Below the pieces are notes generated by a model. That model had not been told where the DNA came from, searched no databases, and saw nothing but the letters and a program-made list of their open reading frames with translations. Source: JABDII01 sp041576235 (GTDB taxonomy: Bacteria; Gemmatimonadota; Gemmatimonadetes; Gemmatimonadales; GWC2-71-9). From it: a stretch of 7,169 nt of DNA. Location: assembly GCA_041576235.1 (NCBI GenBank), contig JBFGLJ010000151.1, positions 1 through 7,169 on the forward strand, given 5' to 3'. Positions 1-5,315 of the stretch are shown here, one piece after another; positions within the stretch are counted from its first letter, which is position 1; each line of letters starts with the position of its first letter. Both the position numbers and the translations under genes were made by a program.

Positions 1-31
1 TGCTCCCTCCGCTCCTGACCCCAGACTCAGA

Positions 32-514
32 CTATCTCTTGATCATCGTCCCTTCCCAGCGGCCGATGACCTTCCCGTCGCCCCACTCGGCGCTCATGAC
101 CGTGGTTCCGCTGTGTTCGAGCCCCGCGAACTTGCCCGTCCCCCCCGGACCCTTCCATCGTATCGGGTCGGTTCCGTTCGCCTCGAAGGTCAACCACCAG
201 AGATCGCCCTCGGGGCTCACCAAGTCACATCCTCCTCGGCCCCCGATCAGCGAGCCGTCGGCTGCGAACATATACGTTGCCAAGCAGTCCTGGCTCCCGA
301 GGTGCCAGGGGAGCGAGGGGTCGTCGGCGGTGACCCCGAGACTCATGTACACCCGCCGAATGCTGCGTCCATCGGGCAACTCGATCGAACTCAGGATTTC
401 CTGGGTGCCGGCAATCATGCCGCTGGTCTTGACCGGCTGCTGCGCCGTGGCGGGATGTGCTAGCGCTGCCGCCGACAGAGCCCCCGCCAGGGTGAAGACG
501 TGAAAACGGTTCAT
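32..514 (-). CDS. secreted protein of unknown function, possible allene-oxide-cyclase-like barrel
   Basis: A 160-aa protein. The start at 514 is preferred over an upstream in-frame ATG at 598 because a GGAGG lies 7 nt upstream (522-526, minus strand) and translation from here begins directly with a signal peptide. That peptide has n-region MNR, a hydrophobic core at residues 6-19 and a probable cleavage ATA|QQ after residue 24. The mature part is glycine-rich and looks all-beta. Cys77 and Cys96 are its only cysteines and could form a disulfide in the periplasm. The C-terminal half carries GGTGKFAG (124-131) followed by a G-rich, W-containing stretch. This resembles the repeat-like strands of allene-oxide-cyclase or dirigent-type beta barrels, which in bacteria are mostly uncharacterised. 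That resemblance is from pattern memory, not a search. No catalytic motif is visible. It diverges from the GNAT gene at 579. Confidence 0.8.
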   Translation of the reverse strand: MNRFHVFTLAGALSAAALAHPATAQQPVKTSGMIAGTQEILSSIELPDGRSIRRVYMSLGVTADDPSLPWHLGSQDCLATYMFAADGSLIGGRGGCDLVSPEGDLWWLTFEANGTDPIRWKGPGGTGKFAGLEHSGTTVMSAEWGDGKVIGRWEGTMIKR

Positions 515-578
515 CTTAGATCCTCCCTCATGCGTGAGCAGTGCTCCTCGGATCGCTGAGGATTTAGCTTTCGGGTAG
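515..578. promoter_or_regulatory. divergent intergenic region with small inverted repeats
   Basis: This 64-bp gap separates two divergently transcribed genes, so promoters for both should lie in or just beside it. It holds an 11-bp palindrome at 536-546 (GAGCA-G-TGCTC). It also holds overlapping arms TCCTC (545-549) and GAGGA (558-562) around an 8-nt loop. These could be operator half-sites or chance. I see no convincing -35/-10 pair. The A/T-richest patch is at 562-573. The right-hand gene has no clear Shine-Dalgarno sequence. Confidence 0.35.
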
Positions 579-1091
579 ATGGTTGTCAATCTGCGCATCC
601 GCCGCTACCGGCACGCGGACCGTACCGCGTGCCTATCGCTGTTCGATGCCCACGTCCCTCGGTATTTCCGGGCCGAGGAGCGGGGAGACTTCGCTTCGTT
701 TCTGGACGCGCCGCCTGGTCCGTTTTACGTCGTGGACGACGGCGCCGGGGCAGCGCTGGCTTGCGGGGGGGTGGCCATCGAAGACGACGGCCGGACCGGG
801 AGCCTCTGCTGGGGCATCGTCCACGCGGGCCACCAGGGGGCTGGTCTGGGCCGTCGGCTCTTGCTCGAGCGCCTGGCAGTGCTGGCCGCCACCCCGGGGT
901 GCGAGGTCGTCCGGCTGGACACGGTCGGGGCCACGGCCGGGTTCTTCGAATGCCTGGGGTTCCGAACGGTCCGGGTTGAAATCGACGGGTACGCGGCCGG
1001 TATCGACCGGCATGAATTGCGGCTCGAGTTGAGCGCCGATGTCCGTGCGTCCATCGACCGGCGGCTCGATCGGGTCAGGGAGGGACAATGA
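579..1091 (+). CDS. GNAT family N-acetyltransferase
   Basis: A 170-aa single-domain protein of normal length for the family. GNAT enzymes transfer an acetyl group from acetyl-CoA to an amine, and the substrate cannot be read from this sequence. The acetyl-CoA pyrophosphate-binding motif A is clear: HQGAGLGRRLL at residues 85-95, matching Q/R-x-x-G-x-G/A (Q86, G89, G91). It is preceded by the beta-4 strand CWGIVHAG. The later segment TAGFFECLGF is the usual motif B region, with aromatic residues after the alpha-4 helix. Protein cytoplasmic; no signal peptide. The ATG at 579 gives the expected N-terminus (LRIRRYRHAD), although it lacks a strong ribosome binding site. Its stop overlaps the next start as ATGA (1088-1091), which implies co-transcription and probably translational coupling. 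Confidence 0.9.
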   Translation: MVVNLRIRRYRHADRTACLSLFDAHVPRYFRAEERGDFASFLDAPPGPFYVVDDGAGAALACGGVAIEDDGRTGSLCWGIVHAGHQGAGLGRRLLLERLAVLAATPGCEVVRLDTVGATAGFFECLGFRTVRVEIDGYAAGIDRHELRLELSADVRASIDRRLDRVREGQ

Positions 1092-1627
1092 CACTGCGGG
1101 TCATCCATGGGCTCTTCTTCTTCGGCTGTCTTGCGCTTGTCGTGACCTGCGCCCCGGCGCAGGAAGTGGCTGCGGCCCGGGACGCCGGCCTCGTTCCGGT
1201 GGCCCGGGAAATCATGGCCGCCGCCCACTTCGCCACCCTGATCACCGTGGATTCAACCGGCCATCCCCGGGCCCGGGTGATGGATCCGTTCCCGCCCGAG
1301 GACGACATGACCGTGTGGCTCGCGACCAATCCCAAGAGCCGAAAAGTCCAGCAGCTCGCGCGCGATGCGCGAGTGACCCTCCTCTACTTCGACTCGCGTG
1401 GCTTGGGCTACGTGTCGCTCATGGGGACCGGCCGGCTGGTCGATGATTCGACCGAGAAAGCCACTCGGTGGAAGGACGGCTGGGAGCGGTTTTATCCCAA
1501 CCGCGGCGAGGCCTATCTCTTGATCGAGGTCACCCCCACACGGCTCGAGGTGGTGAGCGAGCGGCATGGATTGGGTGGCGACCCGGTGACGTGGGCGCCG
1601 GACGCCGTGACCTTTGGCACCCCCTAG
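1088..1627 (+). CDS. exported pyridoxamine 5'-phosphate oxidase-like (FMN split-barrel) protein
   Basis: A 179-aa protein. Residues 1-24 form a signal peptide: MTLR, then a hydrophobic core, then cleavage at APA|QE. Cys21 sits in VVTC, a poor lipobox, so ordinary signal peptidase I cleavage is more likely. The remainder matches the split-barrel flavin-binding family of PNPOx-like and general stress protein 26-type proteins. The visible pieces, in order, are FATLITVDSTGHPRARVM (strands 1-2), VWLATNPKSRKVQQL (strand then helix), VTLLYFDSRGLGYVSLMG and GTGRLVDD (core strands), and a tryptophan-rich helix with WERFYP near the C-terminus. Family members bind FMN, F420 or haem. Which ligand is bound here is not evident. 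True PNPOx (PdxH) is cytoplasmic, so this is a paralogue and not a vitamin B6 enzyme. It is coupled to the upstream GNAT gene by a 4-bp overlap. Confidence 0.85.
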   Translation: MTLRVIHGLFFFGCLALVVTCAPAQEVAAARDAGLVPVAREIMAAAHFATLITVDSTGHPRARVMDPFPPEDDMTVWLATNPKSRKVQQLARDARVTLLYFDSRGLGYVSLMGTGRLVDDSTEKATRWKDGWERFYPNRGEAYLLIEVTPTRLEVVSERHGLGGDPVTWAPDAVTFGTP

Positions 1628-1633
1628 GCACCT

Positions 1634-1812
1634 GTGTCTCTGCCCCTTTTGCTCCTCGCCAGCGGGTCGCGGCCGATTCCGGCTGGGCCTTCGAGCAGAG
1701 CGGGGATGACGTGCTGTGGCTTCACCTCCAGCGGGAGGGCACCCGCGTGTCGGTCTTCGTCCAGCCTGACACCGGCGGTTCCCGACTCACCTACCATGTG
1801 CGAGGGGAGTGA
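1634..1812 (+). pseudogene. small exported-protein gene with an apparent 1-nt frameshift
   Basis: Two reading frames complement each other here. From a GTG at 1634 the frame reads a signal-like VSLPLLLLASG (to about 1666). From about 1666 a different frame reads convincing coding sequence, VAADSGWAFEQSGDDVLWL and onward to a TGA at 1810-1812, with G/C-rich third positions. One extra G in the GGG run at 1664-1666 would join them into a protein of about 60 aa with a signal peptide and a short beta-rich mature part of about 45 aa. As the sequence stands, the gene is broken: either a real mutation or a base-calling or assembly deletion. No family is recognised. It sits 6 bp after the PNPOx-like gene, and its stop overlaps a minor ATG (TGATG). 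Confidence 0.55.
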
Positions 1813-1829
1813 TGCCCCCGCCCGCAGTC

Positions 1830-1833
1830 GAGG
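1830..1833 (+). promoter_or_regulatory. Shine-Dalgarno GAGG fixing the start at 1840
   Basis: GAGG ends 6 nt before the ATG at 1840, good spacing for initiation. The alternative in-frame TTG at 1834 would touch the motif directly, so the ATG is preferred. Confidence 0.5.
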
Positions 1834-1839
1834 TTGCTG

Positions 1840-2763
1840 ATGCCGTTCCGCTGTGATATCCGCCTCGACGCCACGAATCTGGGTGGACCAATCGCGGAGC
1901 CGGCTCGGCTCGAGGCCTGGCTCATCGAGCCCAAGAGGATCGTTGAGCCCGAAACGCCCATAGCCTTGCTCGACGCGGCCGGTCGACACCTGGAAGTCCG
2001 CATCCGTTTCCGCTGCTTCATCGAGCGGCTTGCGGCGGCTGAGGGTGATGTCCTCCAGGCGGACCAACTCCTGCTCCAGGTCATGGCCGATGGTGAGGAG
2101 ATCCCGTCCGGGTTCGCCTATTGCACCCTCCAGCAGGGTGACGACCGAGGCGGGGGAGTCACCGTTCTTCGCTTGACCGATGCCGATCGCGAGCGGGTCA
2201 TCGATGTCCTGGCCGCCGCATTCCACGGCTATCCCGTCATGCGCTACGTGCTCTCCGATGCGGGAGCGGGCTACGGCCGGCGGCTCCGGGCCTTGATCGG
2301 CTACTTCTGCGACGCGCGGTTTAGCCGAGGCTGGCCGGTCCTGGGTGCGCGGCGCGGATCGGACTTGGTTGCGGCTGCGTTGGTATCGGCCCCGGTCTAC
2401 GTCCCCCCATCGCCGGCCCTCGAGGAGGAACGCGCACGGATGCCTGATCGCGTGGGCCACGGCGCATGGGAGCGTATGGCACGCTATGAACGAGAGAGTT
2501 CAGGTCTCGGCCCCGGGGCACCGCATTACTTCCTTGGCATGATCGGCGTCATTCCGCGTGAGCAGGGCCGGGGGTATGCGGGACGCCTGCTCGAGCGCCT
2601 CCATGCGATGTCCGAGGCCGATCCGGCTTCGACCGGCGTCTCGCTCAGCACCGAGGATCCGGCCAACGTGTCCTATTATGAGCGGGCAGGATACCGGGTC
2701 CTCGCCGAGGCCGATGTGGGAGCCATCCACACCTGGTGCATGTTCCGGCCGGACGGGGAATAG
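1840..2763 (+). CDS. lipoyl/biotinyl-like domain fused to GNAT acetyltransferase
   Basis: A 307-aa protein. Residues about 1-82 have the pattern of a biotinyl/lipoyl-attachment domain: an N-terminal strand and GG-I loop (14-18), LEAWLIEPKRIVEPETPIA (24-42, like the usual WLVKPGDxVxxGxPL), LEVRI (51-55), and RLAAAEGDVLQADQLLLQV (63-81, like the usual G-DxVxxGQxLxxI). The hairpin that normally carries the modified lysine reads DAAGRHLEV, with Gly48 where lysine is expected, so it is probably not lipoylated or biotinylated. Residues about 107-300 form a GNAT domain. Motif A is REQGRGYAGRLL (Q242, G245, A247), followed by an NVSYYERAGY segment near residue 279 typical of the C-terminal GNAT motif. 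Residues 83-106 are a linker. The substrate is unknown. It is the last gene before the 2789 hairpin. The fusion is read directly in one open frame, while the lipoyl-fold assignment is inference from pattern. Confidence 0.8.
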   Translation: MPFRCDIRLDATNLGGPIAEPARLEAWLIEPKRIVEPETPIALLDAAGRHLEVRIRFRCFIERLAAAEGDVLQADQLLLQVMADGEEIPSGFAYCTLQQGDDRGGGVTVLRLTDADRERVIDVLAAAFHGYPVMRYVLSDAGAGYGRRLRALIGYFCDARFSRGWPVLGARRGSDLVAAALVSAPVYVPPSPALEEERARMPDRVGHGAWERMARYERESSGLGPGAPHYFLGMIGVIPREQGRGYAGRLLERLHAMSEADPASTGVSLSTEDPANVSYYERAGYRVLAEADVGAIHTWCMFRPDGE

Positions 2764-2788
2764 TTGGCCTGCACCGCAGTCCTCAGAA

Positions 2789-2816
2789 CCAACGGCGCCC
2801 TTGGGGGCGCCGTTGG
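2789..2816. terminator. strong hairpin, probable bidirectional terminator
   Basis: A perfect 12-bp GC-rich stem (2789-2800 with 2805-2816) closes a TTGG tetraloop, 25 bp after the stop of the lipoyl-GNAT gene. It also lies 34 bp after the stop of the convergent minus-strand gene. There is no real T-run on either side (CTTAG on the plus strand, TTCT on the minus). It is therefore a non-canonical or weak-tract intrinsic terminator, serving both strands by position. Confidence 0.75.
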
Positions 2817-2850
2817 CTTAGTTGTGGGCTGAAGGTCGCTCGTCCCGACC

Positions 2851-3399
2851 TCAGTGTCCCCGCTTCTCGAGCGGGATCATGATGTGGGCGTAGGGGGTGT
2901 CCGGCCACATGATCCAGGGGCCGCCGTTCAGGTGGTCGGTTGAGATTCCTTCCAGCATGGACTGGTCGGGCACGAGCACCATCAGGTGAGCGCCGAGGTT
3001 GGTCACCCAGTCGTCCTTCCCGGTGGGCTTCGTGGCGTAGGGATCGCGGTTGCTGACCGGCGTATCGCCCATCAGCATGTAGGCGAAGCCGATCCCGTCG
3101 TAGGTCGGCTCGGTCTTGTTCACATAGGCCTGGAGGAAGTTGAGCCAGGGACCGTTGACGCACCAGGGATCGGTGCCTGGTGTGTCGGCGCGATCCGGGA
3201 GACAGGTCCAGCCGTTGGTGCCCGCGCGGAGTTCGTTGCCATTCCAGTCCTGGATGGTGGCGTGGGCGGAGATGCCGGCGGGGCCTGCGCTCATTGCGCT
3301 TTTGATCTGGTTCTTGGCCTTGGCTTCTGCCATCGCCTGGGCCATGGCCAGGCTGGGCAGGAGCATGGCTACCGCTACTGCAGTCAGGGTTGTACGCAT
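2851..3399 (-). CDS. secreted protein of unknown function
   Basis: A 182-aa protein. The start at 3399 is chosen because GGAGG lies just upstream on the minus strand (3404-3408) and the product then begins with a classical signal peptide: MRTTL, a hydrophobic core, and cleavage AMA|QA after residue 20. A longer in-frame start at 3465 would bury this signal. The mature protein opens with a short Ala/Lys-rich helix (22-36), then a tryptophan- and proline-rich domain. It has only two cysteines (Cys66 in WTC and Cys80 in PWC), a likely disulfide. Conserved-looking blocks are IQDWNGN, GIGFAYMLMGDTP, LMVLVPDQSML and GGPWIMWPDTPYAHIMIP. The last two resemble blocks in uncharacterised exported proteins of soil bacteria, but no named domain or catalytic motif is recognised. 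It lies downstream of the hydrolase gene on the same strand (111-bp gap), with its own good ribosome binding site. Confidence 0.8.
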   Translation of the reverse strand: MRTTLTAVAVAMLLPSLAMAQAMAEAKAKNQIKSAMSAGPAGISAHATIQDWNGNELRAGTNGWTCLPDRADTPGTDPWCVNGPWLNFLQAYVNKTEPTYDGIGFAYMLMGDTPVSNRDPYATKPTGKDDWVTNLGAHLMVLVPDQSMLEGISTDHLNGGPWIMWPDTPYAHIMIPLEKRGH

Positions 3400-3510
3400 A
3401 GGTCCTCCACTGAATCGACGACAAGAGCGTTGATGAACATCACTTGGGCTCGATCCGTGCTTCATCCTTTGGGGCGGGGAGGAGGGTCGCTCTCGGGCCG
3501 CTTCCGTCGG

Positions 3511-4257
3511 TCACCCTCCCGGTTGGAGCTTCCGGACCGTCTGGTCAGTTGTCCAGACGGCATTGGCCAGGAAGCGAAAGTTCACCAAGGCCGTTGTGTA
3601 CCCATCGCCCTCGGGCACCCGGGCCGCCGCCGTCGCATCCTTCACCACCGCGACCTCGAATCCCTGCTCCAAGAGTTCCCGCAGGTGGGATTCCACGCAC
3701 AGATTGGCCGACATCCCGGCCAAGATCACCTTGTCGATACCGCGCTTCCGGAGCTGGAGGGCGAGATCGTTGGATTCGGGCCCATAGACCTTATGCGGGC
3801 TGGTGACGATCGTCTTGCCGTCCTGGATGTACGTCTTGTATTGCGCCAGCCAGTCGGCCCCTGACCCTTCGAACCCCTCGACACTCAACGCGTCCTTGCG
3901 ATCGAACATGCCGATCTTGTGCATCAGGACCTCGAGCGCTCCCTCGAACTGCCAGCCATGGTCGGTCGGATAGTAGTAATGCGGTGAGACAAAGACGGGG
4001 ATGTGCCTCGCCTTGGCCGTCTTGAAGAGGGTCTCGATATTCGCCACTGTGTTGTTCTCGGTGACACTCTGCCCGACGACACCCCAGGTTACGCCTTCTG
4101 GACTCAAGAAGTCATTCTGAGGATCGGTGATGACCAGCGCGGTGCGGCTCGCGTCGATCGCCATCCCCGGGTCCGGGAGCTGGGCCTGTACGGCGGTTGT
4201 GGCCAGGATTCCTGACAGGCAACTCGCCAATCCAGCAACTACGTAGTCACGAAGCAT
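3511..4257 (-). CDS. exported isochorismatase-like cysteine hydrolase
   Basis: A 248-aa protein. The start at 4257 has GGAGG 4 nt upstream on the minus strand (4262-4266) and yields a signal peptide ending AVQA|Q after residue 25. The alternative LASC at 10-13 is a formal lipobox match but lies too early in the hydrophobic stretch. The mature protein is an isochorismatase-like hydrolase with the complete Asp-Lys-Cys triad. Asp45 lies in DPQNDF, Lys156 in SPHKVYG, and Cys187 in AGMSANLCVESH, which also includes the usual cis-peptide region before the nucleophile. Known relatives hydrolyse amides or vinyl ethers (nicotinamidase, N-carbamoylsarcosine amidase, ureidoacrylate amidase, isochorismatase). 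Which of these applies is not evident. The enzyme is periplasmic by prediction, whereas most of the family is cytoplasmic. The SPHYYYPTDHGW loop (91-102) probably lines the substrate pocket. Confidence 0.9.
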   Translation of the reverse strand: MLRDYVVAGLASCLSGILATTAVQAQLPDPGMAIDASRTALVITDPQNDFLSPEGVTWGVVGQSVTENNTVANIETLFKTAKARHIPVFVSPHYYYPTDHGWQFEGALEVLMHKIGMFDRKDALSVEGFEGSGADWLAQYKTYIQDGKTIVTSPHKVYGPESNDLALQLRKRGIDKVILAGMSANLCVESHLRELLEQGFEVAVVKDATAAARVPEGDGYTTALVNFRFLANAVWTTDQTVRKLQPGG

Positions 4258-4294
4258 GGCGCCTCCAGGAAAGAGGGGGGTGAACGCATACCCG

Positions 4295-4325
4295 ATAAGA
4301 TTGATCCCCTTTGTGCTGCCGTCAA
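4295..4325 (-). promoter_or_regulatory. possible promoter for the isochorismatase-like gene
   Basis: On the minus strand a near-consensus -35 (TTGACG, 4325-4320) is followed after 19 bp by TCTTAT (4300-4295) as a candidate -10, leaving about 30 nt of leader before the start at 4257. The spacer is longer than the optimal 17 bp and the -10 is imperfect. Confidence 0.3.
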
Positions 4326-4406
4326 GGTGCCCGTCGGGCCGGTGGGTTCCGGCCCACGCCCTCCCCCAGTACACTCAGAGAAGCCCACCCCATCCCGAAC
4401 ACCCGA

Positions 4407-5006
4407 ATGGTGCTCAACCGCGTCGAATTCGCCCTCATGAACAACCCCATCCGGGCCGCCGTGCAGCGCCGTCTGGAAGGCCCTCGGCTCCTCCGCCTGG
4501 GCGGACCGGTTCCGGGAGACCGAGCGCTCGAGATCGGCTGTGGGCGGGGGGTCGGGGTGCAGGTGATAGGTGAGGTCTTCGGCGCCGGGTACGTGGATGC
4601 GTTCGACCTCGACCCGCGCATGATACGGCTGGCCCGCGAGCGTCTTCGTGGACGAGCCGAGTCCATCCGGTTGTGGGTTGGTGACGCGACCGCTATCCCC
4701 GCCCCGTCCGGGTCATACGATGCCGTGTTCGACTTTGGGATCGTGCATCATGTGCCCCAGTGGCGCCAGGCCATCGCGGAGGTCGCCCGGGTCCTCAAGC
4801 CAGGGGGGCGATTCTATGCCGAAGAGGTCTTAAAGCGTTTTGTGCTCCATCCGCTGATTCGCCGCGTGCTTCGCCACCCGGTGACCGACCGGTTCAACGC
4901 CAACGGCTTTGTTGCCGGCCTCGAGGAGGCGGGTCTCACCGCTGTCGAGCGGCAGGTCCTCTGGGGAGGGTTCGGGTGGTTCGTGGCGAAGAAGCCAGCC
5001 GATTGA
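4407..5006 (+). CDS. class I SAM-dependent methyltransferase
   Basis: A 199-aa protein with the Rossmann-type methyltransferase fold. Motif I is LEIGCGRGVG (41-50), which binds S-adenosylmethionine. The acidic residue at the end of strand 2 is Asp67 in DAFDLDPRM, which binds the ribose. GDATAIP (near 91-97) contacts the adenine. FDFGIVHHV (motif IV) and RVLKPGGRFYAEE (motif VI) follow in the normal order. The ATG at 4407 is preferred because the resulting N-terminus, MVLNRVEFALMNNP, is coherent and resembles start regions of small ubiE-like methyltransferases. The next in-frame ATG, at 4437, would remove ten of those residues. No clear Shine-Dalgarno precedes it. The acceptor is unknown (small molecule, lipid or quinone are all possible). 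A 149-bp gap separates it from the divergent hydrolase. A TACACT at 4370-4375 is a weak -10 candidate. Confidence 0.88.
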   Translation: MVLNRVEFALMNNPIRAAVQRRLEGPRLLRLGGPVPGDRALEIGCGRGVGVQVIGEVFGAGYVDAFDLDPRMIRLARERLRGRAESIRLWVGDATAIPAPSGSYDAVFDFGIVHHVPQWRQAIAEVARVLKPGGRFYAEEVLKRFVLHPLIRRVLRHPVTDRFNANGFVAGLEEAGLTAVERQVLWGGFGWFVAKKPAD

Positions 5007-5030
5007 CACCCTCTCGATCTCCCAGACATT
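5003..5030 (+). promoter_or_regulatory. possible promoter overlapping the methyltransferase stop
   Basis: A perfect TTGACA at 5003-5008 covers the methyltransferase stop codon. With a 16-bp spacer the candidate -10 is GACATT (5025-5030), only 3 of 6 matches. The start site would then fall at or next to the ATG at 5037, implying a leaderless message. Suggestive only. Confidence 0.25.
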
Positions 5031-5036
5031 TAGACC

Positions 5037-5213
5037 ATGCGATACCTCGTGGCGGTCATCGTGGCCGTGCTCGTTGCCCTGGGGATGGCCTGGGGCTCGA
5101 ACCTCCTCGGCATGCCCGCCCCCCGGGCGGTCGTCGCGGCGATGGGCGCCGTCGCAGGAGGCATGTATCTGGCCGCGACCAAGAGACGTCCGCCCTCGGC
5201 ACCCATGGACTAA
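5037..5213 (+). CDS. small two-helix membrane protein
   Basis: A 58-aa protein starting MRYLVAVIVAVLVALGM. Helix 1 spans about residues 3-19 and helix 2 about 31-47, joined by a short loop with GSNLLGMPAPR. A positively charged tail, TKRRPPSAPMD, follows. Composition and G/C-ending codons are typical of real coding sequence for this genome. No family is recognised. By the positive-inside rule the KRR tail should be cytoplasmic, giving a hairpin with both ends inside. The ribosome binding site is weak. It follows the methyltransferase by 30 bp and precedes a micro-lipoprotein gene by 12 bp, so the three may form one transcript. Confidence 0.65.
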   Translation: MRYLVAVIVAVLVALGMAWGSNLLGMPAPRAVVAAMGAVAGGMYLAATKRRPPSAPMD

Positions 5214-5215
5214 CT

Positions 5216-5220
5216 GGAGG
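5216..5220 (+). promoter_or_regulatory. strong GGAGG ribosome binding site
   Basis: GGAGG lies 5 nt before the ATG at 5226 and just after the stop of the 58-aa gene. It is the best plus-strand ribosome binding site in the window, and it is the main argument that the very short ORF that follows is translated. Confidence 0.6.
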
Positions 5221-5225
5221 CTTTC

Positions 5226-5315
5226 ATGAAAGGATGTGCGCTGGTCATGGGCGGGATCATTGGCGTTCTCGGGTGCGGGGCTATTCCTGCGCCCGACGAC
5301 GGAGCCGAATCATGA
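5226..5315 (+). CDS. putative 29-aa micro-lipoprotein
   Basis: The ORF encodes 29 residues: MKG, a hydrophobic stretch (5-16), a lipobox-like VLGC (14-17), then GAIPAPDDGAES. If Cys17 is lipidated, the mature peptide has only 13 residues with an acidic tail. An entericidin-like membrane-attached peptide is one comparison, made on architecture only with no sequence similarity claimed. Support comes from the strong GGAGG upstream and close packing behind the 58-aa membrane gene. Its stop overlaps an ATG (5312) of a further 27-codon frame. It could instead be the 5' remnant of a longer lipoprotein gene that has decayed in the region after 5315. Confidence 0.45.
   Translation: MKGCALVMGGIIGVLGCGAIPAPDDGAES

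Noticed and set aside
515..598. Longer start (598) for the first secreted protein
   Set aside because: It would place 28 charged residues before a clear signal peptide and would overlap the divergent GNAT start. The 514 start has a good GGAGG.
1624..2460. Long minus-strand open frame (278 codons) opposite the lipoyl-GNAT gene
   Set aside because: Composition is that of an antisense shadow of a high-GC gene, and the plus strand has a recognisable GNAT domain and motif A there. No domain or ribosome binding site supports the minus frame.
3481..3519. GGAGGGT/ACCCTCC inverted repeat as terminator of the isochorismatase-like gene
   Set aside because: Only 7 bp of stem with a 25-nt loop and no T-run. 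It also overlaps the stop codon, so it is too weak to call.
3718..3829. Lipobox-like LASC at residues 10-13 of the isochorismatase-like protein considered together with the family's core region
   Set aside because: The cysteine lies in the first half of the hydrophobic stretch and a normal AVQA|Q cleavage site follows, so lipidation is unlikely.
2986..3864. Plus-strand open frame (292 codons) across the two minus-strand exported genes
   Set aside because: It runs antisense through a signal-bearing gene and the isochorismatase gene. Its translation is Gly/Arg/His-rich without domain structure.
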